Part shown: piece by piece, positions 6,788-17,153 of the stretch
Layout: every line of letters starts with the position of its first letter
How positions within the stretch are numbered: position 1 is the first letter of the stretch
Assembly: GCF_013408655.1 (NCBI RefSeq)
Contig: NZ_JACCBP010000001.1
Span: 3,968,001 to 4,032,000, forward strand
From: Pigmentiphaga litoralis
GTDB lineage: Bacteria > Pseudomonadota > Gammaproteobacteria > Burkholderiales > Burkholderiaceae_B
Reading direction: 5' to 3'
DNA: 64,000 nt
Program-made: the position numbers and the translations under genes
The notes under the pieces: model-generated
What the model was told of the DNA's origin: nothing
Database searches by the model: none
Seen by the model: only the letters and a program-made list of their open reading frames with translations

Positions 6788-9031
6788 TCAGTGGTCAGCC
6801 AGATAATAGGCCGAACGGGCATATTGATACTGGCCGTACTTGGGACGATAGCCGTAACGTTCCGGCATCAGCTTGAAGCCGTTGAACAGCACGCCTTCCA
6901 CACGGGCGCCGGCCTGGGCCAGACGCTTCGCGGTTTCTTCGACTTCGCCCACGGTATTCACACCGGAGCGCACGACGATCAGCGTTGCCGCAGCGTACGA
7001 GGCAGCCATCGAGGCTTCACCCGAGAACAGCACTGGCGGCGTATCGATAATGACCATGTCGTAGTCTTTCGAGACGCGCTGCAGGAACTGGCCAAAGGCC
7101 GGCAACGACAGCAGTTCGGACGTGTCTTCCGACGAACGGCCCGCCACCACCAGATCCACGCCGCCTTGCAGGTTCTTGCGGATCATCTGTTCAAACGGCA
7201 GCTTGCCCGTCAGGTACTCGGCCAGACCGTTCTTTTCGTCCACGCCAAAGTAGCGGTTCAGACGGCCACGGCGGAAGTCGGCGTCGATCAGCAGCACGCG
7301 CTTGCCAACGGCAGCCTGCACCATCGCAAAGTTGGCCGACAGGAAGGACTTGCCCACGCCAGCCACCGGACCGGTGATGGCGACGACGTTGCTCGGACGG
7401 TCACGCAGTTGCACGCCCAGCGCGGTGCGGAAGGTACGCAACGTGGCAATCACGGCGTCCTGCTGCATTTGCGGCGGAGTGATCGGCGCAGCAGCGGTAT
7501 TGCCTGCCTTGGCCGTCTGCTTGCGCCAGCGCTTGTCCTGGAACGGGCTGTACGGGATGGCCGACAGCACGGGCAGACCGGTGAAACGTTCGACTTCAGT
7601 CGGGTTCGACAGACCACCGAACATGGCATTGCGCATCAGGGCAACCAGCACACCCAGCATCGCGCCGACCAGCAGGGCGATCGCAACGATCGTCGAGCTC
7701 TTCGGTGCCAGCGGTTCTTCAGGAATCGCGGCTTCGTCGATCAGGCGGACATTGCCCACCTTGCCGGCGCTGACCAGCTTCAGTTGCTGCGTATTGTTCA
7801 GCAGAGTGGTGTACAGCGCGGTGTTCACGCTGACGTCACGCTGCAGACGGACCACGTCCTGTTCCAGGTCGGGCAGGTTGCGGATACGGCCACCCAGGTT
7901 GTTCACGTCCGACGACAGCGACGCGATCTGGCGGTCGATGGCGACGATGGTCGGGCTGGTCGGCGTAAAGCGGCCGATCAGTTCCTGACGCTTGGCCTTC
8001 AGGTCGAAGATCTTGGTCTGCGTTTCGACCGACTGGGTCAGGACGAGCTTGGCTTCTTCGCCCAGGTCAACCGTACCGCGGCGGTTACGCAGCGAGTTGT
8101 AGCGTTGTTCAGCGGCTTCCAGCTGACGCTTCAGGTCAGGCAACTGGCCTTCGATGAATGCGAGCGAGCTGCGAGCCTGTGCGGCCTTGCGGTCGGCGTT
8201 CTGCTTCACATAGCTGCGGCCAATTTCGTTCAGCACGCTGGCGATCAGCACCGGGTCGCTGCCCTTCAGGGTCGCGCCGATCACACCCGACTGCTTGCCG
8301 CGTTCGAAGATGGCCATCTGGGCCTGCAGGGCTTCGGTGGCTTGCAGCTTCGAATTGCGGCGGACCACGAAGGTCGAACCTGCGTCACCGGTCAGTGCGT
8401 CGACCTGGATGTCGATCGGGCCCGACGGCGTCGCGAACCGGACGGCGGAGCCGACCGTGCCCTGGAAGCGCTTCTCGGAGGCCGGATCGGTCAGGACATA
8501 CTTGTTGTCGCCTGCGGCTTCGATACGCAGGTTTTCGCCGATCAGGTCCTGAGGAACGTCCAGGCGGCTGACGGAGATTTCCTGCTTGCCCCAGACGTAG
8601 CCGCCGAGCTCGGTCTTGCCAGCGATGGCAGGCGGGCTCTTGCGGCGCGCCAGCCATTCACCGGCGAGCGGCAGATAGCGGGGACGGGCATGGATATAGA
8701 GGGCATACGTGTCGACGGCGGTCGAAATCACCGAACGCGAACGCAGCACTTCCATTTCGCCGGACGCTGCCGGCTTGATGTCGAAGATCGACGACACGTC
8801 GCCAAGATAGCTCTTGGTGGCGGTCGGGCTTTCTTCTTCTACCTGCACCGCGATGTCCGCCTGGTACACGGGTGTGCGAAACAACGCATACGCCGCACCG
8901 ATGAGCGTGCACAAGACGATGACGGAAAGGATGACCCAACGCTGGGAGACCAGAACGTCGATATACGAAGCGAGCGGGGTCTCGGCGTCACGCGGAACTA
9001 CGCCCCCGGCTGGCTGGATAGGCAAGCTCAT
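6788..9031 (-). CDS. wzc: Polysaccharide co-polymerase / BY-kinase (Wzc-like)
   Basis: 747 residues, inner membrane. An N-terminal Wzz domain lies between two membrane segments (about 33-52 and 445-465) with coiled-coil sequence between them. The cytoplasmic kinase has Walker A GPVAGVGKS (about 553-561), Walker A' VLLIDADFRRGR (about 577-588) and Walker B MVIIDTPPVL (about 660-669), and ends in a tyrosine cluster with seven Tyr in the last 25 residues. This is the autophosphorylating tyrosine kinase that sets chain length and export in Wzx/Wzy systems. GAGAGG precedes the start. It lies 95 bp downstream of wza on the same strand and works with Wza. Confidence 0.95.
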   Translation of the reverse strand: MSLPIQPAGGVVPRDAETPLASYIDVLVSQRWVILSVIVLCTLIGAAYALFRTPVYQADIAVQVEEESPTATKSYLGDVSSIFDIKPAASGEMEVLRSRSVISTAVDTYALYIHARPRYLPLAGEWLARRKSPPAIAGKTELGGYVWGKQEISVSRLDVPQDLIGENLRIEAAGDNKYVLTDPASEKRFQGTVGSAVRFATPSGPIDIQVDALTGDAGSTFVVRRNSKLQATEALQAQMAIFERGKQSGVIGATLKGSDPVLIASVLNEIGRSYVKQNADRKAAQARSSLAFIEGQLPDLKRQLEAAEQRYNSLRNRRGTVDLGEEAKLVLTQSVETQTKIFDLKAKRQELIGRFTPTSPTIVAIDRQIASLSSDVNNLGGRIRNLPDLEQDVVRLQRDVSVNTALYTTLLNNTQQLKLVSAGKVGNVRLIDEAAIPEEPLAPKSSTIVAIALLVGAMLGVLVALMRNAMFGGLSNPTEVERFTGLPVLSAIPYSPFQDKRWRKQTAKAGNTAAAPITPPQMQQDAVIATLRTFRTALGVQLRDRPSNVVAITGPVAGVGKSFLSANFAMVQAAVGKRVLLIDADFRRGRLNRYFGVDEKNGLAEYLTGKLPFEQMIRKNLQGGVDLVVAGRSSEDTSELLSLPAFGQFLQRVSKDYDMVIIDTPPVLFSGEASMAASYAAATLIVVRSGVNTVGEVEETAKRLAQAGARVEGVLFNGFKLMPERYGYRPKYGQYQYARSAYYLADH

Positions 9032-9126
9032 TGCGACCTCTCGGTATCAGTAGGATAAGTGGTGGGTGTTTGGATGAAGGATGTGGTCAAGTTACGACTC
9101 CCATGCGCCTGTGCTGTCCGCGACGA

Positions 9127-10260
9127 TCAATTGATCGTGCGGATGGTCTGGACGGTCTGCGCGCTGGGGAAGAGCAGCGTAATGAAGCGGTTCCAGCGGA
9201 CCAGGTCGCCGGCATCGACGAAAATGACGTCCTTGGGCTTCAGTTCGAAATTCTCCGCCACAGCAAGGGCGCTCGCCGATCGGGCATCGAGGTGATAGAC
9301 CTCAGGACGGGCTTGTGCATTGCTTCGCACAACGAAAATCTGGCTGCTGTCTGCCGTTGCCTGGTTGGGGCCACCGGCTTCGCCCAGCGCTTCGTTCAGG
9401 CTCAGACGGCCGTCACGCAGCACCAGCGTCGTGGGCCGGGTGACTTCGCCCAGCACGAAAACTTTGCTTTCTTCACGTGGCACAACGCGGACGATGTCGC
9501 CGGACTGCAACGCGATCGACGACGGGTTGAGACCGCGGCGCAACAAATCAGGCAGGCTGACACGAATGGTCTGTCCACCGCGTGTCACATTGATCTGGCT
9601 GCGATCGGCCGTCGGCAACACGCCGCCGGTCCGGTTCAGGGCTTCCATCAGCGTCATGGGCACGTCGTTGATGGCGACCGAGCCTGGCGTCTTGACTTCG
9701 CCTTCCACATAGATCCGCTTGCTGCGGAAGCCGAGGATACGCAGGGTGATCTGCGGATTCTCGATGTGGTCGCGGGCGCCGCGCAGCAGCAGGTCGCGGG
9801 CTTCGACTTCCGTCATGCCGGCGACGCGCACCATACCAATATAGGGAAACTGCACATAACCATCTGCAGAAACCAGGTAACCCGGGATACCGGCAGCGGA
9901 ATCACCGATGCTGATACCGGTCGTGCCGCCCAGAATGGCGTACGTTGCCGACGGCAGGACCAGCTCGGGGTGGTCCCAGACCACGACCGACAGAATGTCC
10001 CCAGGTCCGATGCGATAGGGTTCCGGCGTACCGAACAGGGTACGGACCGTGTCGTCGGCCACCTGTTCACGTATCGCTTTCTGCTCCAGCACATACGAAG
10101 GGGTGATAGGCGTGACCTGGGGAACGGAAGTAGCATCCCCTGGTTGCGATTGGGCGTCGCGTTCGAAGCGCATGCCTGGCGCATATGCACACGCCCCCAG
10201 CAGCGTGACAAGGGCGATCGTCGTAGCGATACGACCCGCAGATTTGAGCGAAGTGTTCAT
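9127..10260 (-). CDS. wza: Outer-membrane polysaccharide export lipoprotein (Wza)
   Basis: 377 residues, close to the 379 of E. coli Wza. A lipoprotein signal with lipobox LLGAC ends at Cys24. The Poly_export domain follows (YRIGPGDILSVVVWDHPEL), with SLBB repeats (YVEGEVKTPGSVAINDVPMT; FVLGEVTRPTTLVLRDG) and a C-terminal amphipathic stretch. I take the ATG at 10260 because it begins the signal peptide; a longer frame upstream has no family features. It forms the export channel for the polymer made by the divergent genes and is the first gene of the leftward wza-wzc unit. Confidence 0.95.
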   Translation of the reverse strand: MNTSLKSAGRIATTIALVTLLGACAYAPGMRFERDAQSQPGDATSVPQVTPITPSYVLEQKAIREQVADDTVRTLFGTPEPYRIGPGDILSVVVWDHPELVLPSATYAILGGTTGISIGDSAAGIPGYLVSADGYVQFPYIGMVRVAGMTEVEARDLLLRGARDHIENPQITLRILGFRSKRIYVEGEVKTPGSVAINDVPMTLMEALNRTGGVLPTADRSQINVTRGGQTIRVSLPDLLRRGLNPSSIALQSGDIVRVVPREESKVFVLGEVTRPTTLVLRDGRLSLNEALGEAGGPNQATADSSQIFVVRSNAQARPEVYHLDARSASALAVAENFELKPKDVIFVDAGDLVRWNRFITLLFPSAQTVQTIRTIN

Positions 10261-10537
10261 GGTGTCCCGGTGATATAGGTGCGTAGGCGGAGAAAGCGAC
10301 GGCTTAGTCCTGCAATTTGGCGAGATGCGATTGCACGCTTTTTCAGAAGGGCCTAACAGTTGGGCGGATGGCCTAATCCATAGGGTCAGCCAACTGACTA
10401 GATCGTTTGCCTTGTTAACGGGCAACCCCCGGGTCACTACTATCCATTAACCGCCCACGGCGGAGCGACGCGCCCCCCTATTGCCGGCGCTCGCCTTCTT
10501 CCCCTCTATCTACTAATAACGCTTCAGGAGCACCCCC
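10261..10537. promoter_or_regulatory. Divergent promoter region of the polysaccharide locus
   Basis: 277 bp separate wza from the rightward glycan genes, so both promoters must lie here. A dyad GTCAG-CCAA-CTGAC is at 10385-10398, and CAGTTGG (10357-10363) is inverted as CCAACTG (10390-10396). GGCCTAA occurs twice (10350-10356 and 10370-10376). These are candidate sites for the LuxR proteins of the locus; no known consensus is matched. Confidence 0.4.
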
Positions 10538-11947
10538 ATGGCGCAGGATCGCGAACTGGTGGTCGACGCAGCGTCGGCGCCCACCGGTTTCCATGGCCTT
10601 CGACGATTGGCTGATTTCATGTTGGTCGCCGCAACGGGTTGGCTAAGCGCAGCATTGCTTGCCAACCAGCCGGGACAAATCCCGGTTGTGCATCTATTTG
10701 TGTTGTGTCTTTGCAGCATGGGCGTGCTGGCCCTGTTTCCGTTGTTCGCACTATATGGTTCCAGCCGCCGCCGCTGCGCATCCGATATCCTGCGCTGCGC
10801 GTCGGCCTGGCTGCTGGTATTGAGCCTGGGCGTCGTGCTGGCCACGATGATCGATGCCAGCCGTCCGGTGTCGTCGTTGTGGGCCGGTACCTGGCTCGTG
10901 TCGGCCGCGACCGGCATGATCGGCATGCGCCTGGCCTTGCACTACACCCGCCGCGCCGCGCGCCAGAAAGACAATTCGCCCACCCGCATCGTCATCTTCG
11001 GATATGGCGACCTGGGCAGCGAGCTGTATCGCCGCGCGCTGCAGGCCGTCGACCGCCGTTATGAAGTCGTTGGTATCTATGACCAGACCGCCAAGGAATT
11101 GCCGGGATCGGTCGAACGTGTTGCGTCGCTCGATGGCCTGCGCCAGCTGGTTCGCAATAAAGGTATCAAGGAAATCTGGCTGACCAAGGCCATGCAGCCG
11201 GGCGCCAGCGTGCAAGACGTCGTTCTGCATCTGCGCAACGAACTGGTGGACCTGCGCTGGATTCCCGACGTGCAGCCCGATCACCTGTCGCGGCATCGTG
11301 TCGGCCGCTTCTTTGGTCACCCCACCGTCGATCTGAACAGCTTTCCGGATGACGGCGTGCGTGGCCTGGTCAAGGCAGCCTTCGATCGCGTGTTCGCCGC
11401 AGCCGTCCTGATTGCATTGAGCCCGGTCCTTCTGGCCATCGCGATTGCGGTCAAGGTGTCGTCGCCCGGTCCGGTCCTGTTCCGTCAGCAGCGCCTGGGC
11501 ATCGATGGCAAGGCCTTCCATCTCTACAAGTTCAGGTCGATGCGTCCGCACAAGGAAGGCGGCGTCGTCAAGCAGGCCACCCGCAAGGATCCGCGCACCA
11601 CCAAGGTCGGCGCGTTCCTGCGCAAGACCAGCCTGGATGAACTGCCGCAATTCCTGAACGTGCTCAAAGGCGAGATGTCGGTCGTGGGCCCGCGCCCGCA
11701 CGCCATGGAACACAACGAGATCTACAAGAACATCGTGGACTGCTACATGATGCGTCACCGTGTGAAGCCCGGCATTACCGGCTGGGCCCAGATCAATGGC
11801 CTGCGCGGCGCGACCGATACGGTCGGCAAAATGAGCGCACGTGTCGAATATGACCTTTTCTACATCGAGAACTGGACGTTCTGGATGGACCTGAAGATCA
11901 TTCTTCGCACTGCCGTGGCCGGCTGGGTGGGCAAGAATGCCTATTGA
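10538..11947 (+). CDS. wcaJ: Undecaprenyl-phosphate glucose phosphotransferase (WcaJ type)
   Basis: 469 residues. Four N-terminal membrane segments and a CoA-binding-like domain ([18 protein letters not shown]) precede the bacterial sugar transferase domain (about 280-469) with [37 protein letters not shown] and SVVGPRP. It transfers a hexose-1-phosphate, usually glucose, to undecaprenyl phosphate and so starts each repeat unit. AGGAG at 10524-10528 supports the start. It heads the rightward operon; its last 11 bases overlap gmm. The sugar is inferred from the family. Confidence 0.93.
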   Translation: MAQDRELVVDAASAPTGFHGLRRLADFMLVAATGWLSAALLANQPGQIPVVHLFVLCLCSMGVLALFPLFALYGSSRRRCASDILRCASAWLLVLSLGVVLATMIDASRPVSSLWAGTWLVSAATGMIGMRLALHYTRRAARQKDNSPTRIVIFGYGDLGSELYRRALQAVDRRYEVVGIYDQTAKELPGSVERVASLDGLRQLVRNKGIKEIWLTKAMQPGASVQDVVLHLRNELVDLRWIPDVQPDHLSRHRVGRFFGHPTVDLNSFPDDGVRGLVKAAFDRVFAAAVLIALSPVLLAIAIAVKVSSPGPVLFRQQRLGIDGKAFHLYKFRSMRPHKEGGVVKQATRKDPRTTKVGAFLRKTSLDELPQFLNVLKGEMSVVGPRPHAMEHNEIYKNIVDCYMMRHRVKPGITGWAQINGLRGATDTVGKMSARVEYDLFYIENWTFWMDLKIILRTAVAGWVGKNAY

Positions 11948-12443
11948 GAATGTGCCGCTCCACCGCGACCGCCAGCCGACGCTCGATCGTCTGGACACAC
12001 CTCGTTTCAAAGCTGCTGTAGGTTCCGTACCACTGGTATCGATCGATCTCGTGGTTCGCTGCGGCGATCGATACCTGTTGGGACTGCGCACCAATCAGCC
12101 GGCGCAGAACTCCTGGTTCGTGCCGGGCGGTCGGATCCGCAAGAACGAATTGATCGGCGAGGCGCTCAGGCGCCTGGTGGAAGAAGAACTGGGCCTGCCC
12201 CACGATCATCCGCCCGCCACGCCGCGCGGCACCTACGAACATTTCTACGACACCGACTTTTCCGGCGATATGACGGCATCGACCCACTACGTCGTGCTGG
12301 CGTACGCCATGACCCTGCCGGATACGGGTCTGGAGCTGCCGGTGTCGCAGCACTCGCAATACACCTGGCTTGAACGCGACGCCATCCTCGCCCGCGACGA
12401 TGTGCATCGATACACGAAGTCCTATTTCCTGGAGAACCCGTGA
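11937..12443 (+). CDS. gmm: GDP-mannose mannosyl hydrolase (Nudix)
   Basis: 168 residues with the GDP-mannose hydrolase signature: PLVSIDLVVR, then NQPAQNSWFVPGGRIRKNE and a Nudix box in which the usual glutamates are partly changed (GEALRRLVEEELGL), as is normal for Gmm proteins. It hydrolyses GDP-mannose or GDP-glucose to GDP and the sugar, tuning nucleotide-sugar supply. It overlaps the gene before it by 11 bp and the next one by 4 bp, so the three are coupled. The same gene accompanies gmd and fcl in colanic acid loci. Confidence 0.9.
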   Translation: MPIENVPLHRDRQPTLDRLDTPRFKAAVGSVPLVSIDLVVRCGDRYLLGLRTNQPAQNSWFVPGGRIRKNELIGEALRRLVEEELGLPHDHPPATPRGTYEHFYDTDFSGDMTASTHYVVLAYAMTLPDTGLELPVSQHSQYTWLERDAILARDDVHRYTKSYFLENP

Positions 12444-13534
12444 CCCAAGCCCCTTCTCCCGACTTCCATAGCGTGGTGCTGTGCGGTGACAGCGGCTCGC
12501 GGCTCTGGCCCCTGTCGCGCGAGCAGCTGCCGCAGCCCTTCACGACCGGTGAAGACGGCAGCAGCCTGCTCCAGCAGACGCTGATGACCTTGCGGGCGAT
12601 CGGGGCGCTGAACCGGGCCACGCTGGTCTGCGGCGAAGCCTACCGCTTCGTGGCCAGCGACCAGCTCGAGGAGATGGGGATCTTCAATGCGCACCTGCTG
12701 CTCGAGCCCTGCGGACGGGGCACGGCAGCCGCCGTGGCCTGCGCGGCCCTGATGGCGGTACGCAAGGGTACGGATCCGGTCATGCTGCTGTGTCCGGCCG
12801 AACTGGGCATCGATGCCGATCCGGCATTGATTGCCGGGCTTGCCACGGCGCATCGCGCGGCCACTGCGGGCCGCATGGTTGCGTTCGGCATGACCCGCAG
12901 CCAGCCGACGCCGCGGCGCCCCAGTTTCCGGGTGCCGCGCGAAACCGACGAGACCACCCCGCCGTCGGCCTTCCTGCCGATGCTGCGGTATATCGACGCC
13001 GCCGGGATCGAACGCGCGCCCAATGACGACGAGATCGATCTGTGGCACAGCGGCGTGCTGATTGCCAAGGCGTCCGTCTGGATTGCGGAGCTCAGCCGCC
13101 ATGCGCCGGAAGTCCTGGACTGCGCGCGCCGGGCCGTCGAACACGGCAGCGATGCCGAGCTGGTGTTCAAGCTTGAACTCATGAATTTTTCGCAAAGTCC
13201 GACCGGAACCATCGAATCGATGATGCTTCCGCGCTCGCGCATTGCGGCGATCGTTCCGCTGGACGTGGCCTGGCAGATCGACGGCGGAACGCCGCCGACG
13301 CAAGGCGCCGACCAGGACGATCCGGCCAACACACATTCGGGTGACACACGTGGCACTGTCGTTTACGCGACACGCGACGCGATCACCAGCGCCGACGCAA
13401 GCGACCTGATCCTGCCTTCAGGCGCCCATCGGATGAATGACGGTGGATCCATCCCCTCCGCCGACCCCCACTCGCCTCTCCAACGCGCCAAACCCGCGCT
13501 GGCCGGGCCTGTCGACGCTTTCAGCAACGCATGA
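12440..13534 (+). CDS. Degenerate mannose-1-phosphate guanylyltransferase homologue
   Basis: 364 residues aligned by eye to the nucleotidyltransferase half of ManC/CpsB, without the PMI half (usual length about 470). Many active-site positions are changed. The GGSGTRLWPLSR loop is CGDSGSRLWPLSR, the following YPKQF is LPQPF (Lys lost), EPxGRNTAPA is EPCGRGTAAA, PADHxI is PAELGI (metal Asp changed) and the late SxDYAVMEK is TIESMMLPR. The frame is intact and the GTG start (CTGGAG upstream) overlaps gmm as GTGA, so it is translated and kept. It is probably inactive as a GDP-mannose synthase; a regulatory or scaffold role is a guess. Confidence 0.7.
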   Translation: MTQAPSPDFHSVVLCGDSGSRLWPLSREQLPQPFTTGEDGSSLLQQTLMTLRAIGALNRATLVCGEAYRFVASDQLEEMGIFNAHLLLEPCGRGTAAAVACAALMAVRKGTDPVMLLCPAELGIDADPALIAGLATAHRAATAGRMVAFGMTRSQPTPRRPSFRVPRETDETTPPSAFLPMLRYIDAAGIERAPNDDEIDLWHSGVLIAKASVWIAELSRHAPEVLDCARRAVEHGSDAELVFKLELMNFSQSPTGTIESMMLPRSRIAAIVPLDVAWQIDGGTPPTQGADQDDPANTHSGDTRGTVVYATRDAITSADASDLILPSGAHRMNDGGSIPSADPHSPLQRAKPALAGPVDAFSNA

Positions 13535-13713
13535 TGCGTTGCCGCATTACGTCTGAAGGATGAGTTTCTGTAATCGCTCTGGCCGATATCGGTTGGACCC
13601 CACGAAAAACTAATCTTCAGTCTTCACCGCACCCCACTCGCGGGACCACGGCGCTTTGTCTTCCTAAGCGTGGCGCCTACCACACCAACACGACTTGCTC
13701 GAAGGATCGCACC

Positions 13714-14826
13714 ATGCCGAAGAAGGCTTTGATTACCGGAATTACTGGCCAGGACGGCGCCTACCTTGCCGAACTGCTTTTGGCAAAGGGATACGAAGTC
13801 CACGGTATCAAACGGCGTGCCTCGATGTTCAATACGGCCCGCGTCGACCACCTGTACCAGGACCCGAACGCCGAGCCGCGCAACTTTGTGCTGCATCACG
13901 GCGACCTGACCGACTCGAGCAGCCTGACGCGCGTCATCCAGGCCGTTCAACCCGACGAAATCTACAACCTGGCCGCACAGAGCCACGTGGGCGTGTCGTT
14001 CGAACAACCTGAATACACCGCCAACACCGACGCACTCGGCACGCTGCGTGTGCTCGAAGCCATGCGCATTCTGGGCCTGGCCGACAAGACCCGCTTCTAC
14101 CAGGCTTCGACCTCGGAACTGTACGGTCTGGTGCAGGAAACGCCCCAGCGCGAAACCACCCCGTTCTACCCGCGCAGCCCGTACGCCGCCGCCAAGATGT
14201 ACGCCTACTGGATCTGCGTGAACTATCGCGAAGCCTACGGCATGTATGCCTGCAACGGCATCCTGTTCAACCACGAATCGCCCCGTCGCGGCGAAACGTT
14301 CGTGACCCGCAAGATCACCCGCGGCCTGGCACGTATCGCCCTGGGCCTGGAAGATTGCCTGTACATGGGTAACCTGTCGGCACTGCGTGACTGGGGCCAT
14401 GCCCGCGACTACGTCGAAATGCAATGGCTGATGCTGCAGCAGGACAAGGCAGAAGACTTCGTCATCGCCACCGGCATCCAGTACAGCGTGCGTGACTTCA
14501 TCAACACCGCCGCTCGCGAACTGGGCATCATGCTCCGCTGGCGCGGTGAGGGCGTCACGGAAGAAGCGGTTGTCGAACTGAGCCCCGTGCACAGCAAGCT
14601 GCAGCCAGGCCAGGTCATCGTTAAAGTCGACCCACGCTACTTCCGCCCGACCGAAGTGGAAACGCTGCTGGGCGACCCGTCCAAGGCCAAGGCCAAGCTG
14701 GGCTGGGAACCGCGCACGACGTTCCAGGAACTGGTTGCGGAAATGGTCGCGTCGGACCTGAGCGATGCCAAGCGCGATGCGCTGGTCGAAGAACACGGCT
14801 ACGAAACCTTCGCCTACAAGGAATAA
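13714..14826 (+). CDS. gmd: GDP-mannose 4,6-dehydratase
   Basis: 370 residues, the standard length. It is an extended short-chain dehydrogenase with [15 protein letters not shown] as the NADP loop, [15 protein letters not shown], the catalytic YxxxK in [10 protein letters not shown], and the family segment [19 protein letters not shown]. It converts GDP-mannose to GDP-4-keto-6-deoxymannose, the first step to GDP-fucose. A 179-bp gap with a 10-bp palindrome (CCGATATCGG, 13583-13592) separates it from the gene before, so it may have an internal promoter. fcl follows six bases later. Confidence 0.96.
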   Translation: MPKKALITGITGQDGAYLAELLLAKGYEVHGIKRRASMFNTARVDHLYQDPNAEPRNFVLHHGDLTDSSSLTRVIQAVQPDEIYNLAAQSHVGVSFEQPEYTANTDALGTLRVLEAMRILGLADKTRFYQASTSELYGLVQETPQRETTPFYPRSPYAAAKMYAYWICVNYREAYGMYACNGILFNHESPRRGETFVTRKITRGLARIALGLEDCLYMGNLSALRDWGHARDYVEMQWLMLQQDKAEDFVIATGIQYSVRDFINTAARELGIMLRWRGEGVTEEAVVELSPVHSKLQPGQVIVKVDPRYFRPTEVETLLGDPSKAKAKLGWEPRTTFQELVAEMVASDLSDAKRDALVEEHGYETFAYKE

Positions 14827-14832
14827 GCCGCC

Positions 14833-15786
14833 ATGACGTCTTCAAACAAGCGCGTCTTTGTCGCCGGCCATCGTGGGATGGTCGGGTCGGCGATTGTGCG
14901 TGAACTGCACAAGCAGGGGTATGAGCACGTCGTCACGCGCAGCCGGTCACAGCTGGACCTGACCAACCAGGAACAGGTGCGTTCGTTCTTCGCCGAACAG
15001 AAGTTCGACGAGGTGTATGTGGCGGCGGCGAAAGTCGGCGGCATTCACGCGAACAACACCTATCCTGCCGACTTCCTGTATCAGAACCTGATGATCCAGA
15101 GCAACCTGATCCACTCGGCCTACCTGGCTGAAGTGGACCGGCTGTTGTTCCTTGGTTCGTCGTGCGTCTATCCGAAGATGGCGCCCCAGCCCATCCGCGA
15201 GGAGGCCCTGCTGACCGGGCCGCTGGAGCCCACCAACGAAGCGTATGCCGTCGCGAAAATCGCCGGCATCAAGATGTGCGAGTCGTACGCGAAGCAGCAT
15301 GGCGTGAAGTTCTTCAGCGCCATGCCGACCAACCTGTACGGTCAGAATGACAATTACGACCTCCAGAACAGCCACGTGCTGCCGGCGCTGATCCGCCGCC
15401 TGCACGAGGCCAAGATCCGTCACGACCGCGTCGTGCCGATCTGGGGTTCGGGCACGCCGCGCCGCGAGTTCCTGTATGTGGACGACCTGGCACGCGCATG
15501 CGTCAAGCTGATGAACCATGAATCCGCCGACGGTCTCTACAACATCGGTTCGGGCACCGACATCGCGATCAGCGATCTCGCCATGCTCGTCGCCGAAGTC
15601 GTGGGCTTCAACGGCCGGCTCATCTATGACCCGTCCAAGCCGGATGGCACGCCGCGCAAGCTGATGGATTCCCATCGCATGAACGGCCTGGGATGGCGCC
15701 CCGAAGTGGAATTGCGGGAAGGCATTGCCATGACCTACCAGCACTTCCTGTCGCGGTCGACCTCTCCAGAAACCGAAGCGGCCTGA
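14833..15786 (+). CDS. fcl: GDP-L-fucose synthase
   Basis: 317 residues. The NADP motif is [16 protein letters not shown]; the catalytic Tyr-Lys is in [24 protein letters not shown] and [10 protein letters not shown] are family landmarks. It epimerises and reduces GDP-4-keto-6-deoxymannose to GDP-L-fucose, completing the route begun by gmd. The two genes lie almost head to tail. The polymer therefore very likely contains L-fucose. No phosphomannomutase or working manC is in the window, so GDP-mannose must come from elsewhere in the genome. Confidence 0.96.
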   Translation: MTSSNKRVFVAGHRGMVGSAIVRELHKQGYEHVVTRSRSQLDLTNQEQVRSFFAEQKFDEVYVAAAKVGGIHANNTYPADFLYQNLMIQSNLIHSAYLAEVDRLLFLGSSCVYPKMAPQPIREEALLTGPLEPTNEAYAVAKIAGIKMCESYAKQHGVKFFSAMPTNLYGQNDNYDLQNSHVLPALIRRLHEAKIRHDRVVPIWGSGTPRREFLYVDDLARACVKLMNHESADGLYNIGSGTDIAISDLAMLVAEVVGFNGRLIYDPSKPDGTPRKLMDSHRMNGLGWRPEVELREGIAMTYQHFLSRSTSPETEAA

Positions 15787-15788
15787 CG

Positions 15789-17147
15789 ATGCGACCAGAG
15801 CAAGCCGGACTGCCGCCCAAGGGCGGCAGGTGGCAGCGCGCGACCGCGCGTTTCAGGAACAACGCCTCGATATGGGGTCTTCTCGAATACGGCATCGGTC
15901 CGCTGCTTGCCGTCGTCTCGACCCCATTGCTGTTCCGGCAGCTCGGTTCGGTGGGCTTCGGCCAGTACGCCATGGTCATGGCGCTGGCCGGTTTCGGCAA
16001 CGCCGCGAATATCGGCGCGGCCGTCACGGCCACCAAGCTCGTTTCGGAAAAACGTCATGAAGAAGACGGCGCCTATCGTGGCGCCGCCATCAGTGCGGCG
16101 CTGATTGCGATCGCACTGGCCTTCGTGACGGTGGTTGCAGTGATCGGCATCGGCATCACGCTGGCCATGGGCGATTCGCTCACGTTCGGCGGGATCAAGG
16201 TGTCGACGCTGGCCGTTCCCGCGCTGGCCATGTACCTGTGCCAGCAGCTGGATCAACTGTTCACCGGTTGTTTGAAAGGCCGGGAAGATTTCCAGACGAC
16301 GGCGATCTGCGAGACGTTGGGCAAGACCGCCACGCTTGCCGCCGCGTGCGCTACCGCGGCGCTGACACATTCCGCGGCCTGGGCCAGTACGGCGCAGGCG
16401 CTGGGTCTGTTGCTGACCGCGATGTTGAAAATGAATCTGTTTGCCCGCACCAGTGGCCGGCAGATCGTATGGCCGAAGTCGGATCGCAAGGAAATGTCCA
16501 GCGCGTTCCGGTTCGGTGGATGGTCCTGGTTCAACAGCCTGAGTGCGTTGGCCTACGGTTCCGTCGACCGGGTGCTGGTGGGTGCCTTCCTGGGCCCGAC
16601 CATCCTGGCGATCTATACCGTTGGCGCGCAAGTGGGCCAGATCATCCACACCGTGACGGTGGCGCTGTTCCAGAAAGCGATGCCGATGGTGAGCCGCATG
16701 ACCACAGCCGCCAAGGGCGACATGCGGGCCGCGGCGCAGACCATCCGCAAGCTGCTGGTCACCAACCTGATGCTGTCGGCGGTCATGACCGCCGTCGTGA
16801 TGGTGTTCAGCCACCTGATCCTGCGCCTGATGCTGAGCGCGGATCTGGCCGAAGCCCACCTGCCGCTGTTCCAGCTGCTGGTGGTGGCGTCGGGGTTGCT
16901 GTCGCTGAACGTCGCATCGCATTTTTCGCTGCTGGGCCTGGGCAACAGCAAGGCTGTCGCACTGCTCAACGGCGGCGCGGGCCTGGTGTCGCTGCTTGCG
17001 CTCTGGCTGCTCGTGGGTCCGCTCGGCGAAAGCGCCGCGGCCTGGGCCCGCATTCTTTATTCGGCAGTCACGCTCGGTGGAGTGTGGCTGGTTCTTCGAT
17101 ACCTGCACGGGAGCATTGTTGCGTCCCGGCCTGCAACCGCTGGATGA
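15789..17147 (+). CDS. wzx: Polysaccharide flippase (Wzx, PST family)
   Basis: 452 residues with about a dozen membrane segments and no soluble domain; the N-terminus (GLLEYGIGPLLAVVSTPLLFRQLG) is typical of PST/MATE-like O-unit flippases. It should move the undecaprenyl-linked repeat unit across the inner membrane. The ATG at 15789 comes two bases after the fcl stop; longer versions would run inside fcl. The assignment rests on topology and position in a Wzx/Wzy locus. Confidence 0.85.
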   Translation: MRPEQAGLPPKGGRWQRATARFRNNASIWGLLEYGIGPLLAVVSTPLLFRQLGSVGFGQYAMVMALAGFGNAANIGAAVTATKLVSEKRHEEDGAYRGAAISAALIAIALAFVTVVAVIGIGITLAMGDSLTFGGIKVSTLAVPALAMYLCQQLDQLFTGCLKGREDFQTTAICETLGKTATLAAACATAALTHSAAWASTAQALGLLLTAMLKMNLFARTSGRQIVWPKSDRKEMSSAFRFGGWSWFNSLSALAYGSVDRVLVGAFLGPTILAIYTVGAQVGQIIHTVTVALFQKAMPMVSRMTTAAKGDMRAAAQTIRKLLVTNLMLSAVMTAVVMVFSHLILRLMLSADLAEAHLPLFQLLVVASGLLSLNVASHFSLLGLGNSKAVALLNGGAGLVSLLALWLLVGPLGESAAAWARILYSAVTLGGVWLVLRYLHGSIVASRPATAG

Positions 17148-17153
17148 GTCGCT

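Noticed and set aside
6791-9058. Rightward open frame of 755 codons opposite wzc
   Set aside because: Antisense shadow of the kinase gene with no recognisable domain and no ribosome site.
9030-9126. Small gene between wza and wzc
   Set aside because: The 95-bp gap has no open frame with a ribosome site apart from the wzc start itself.
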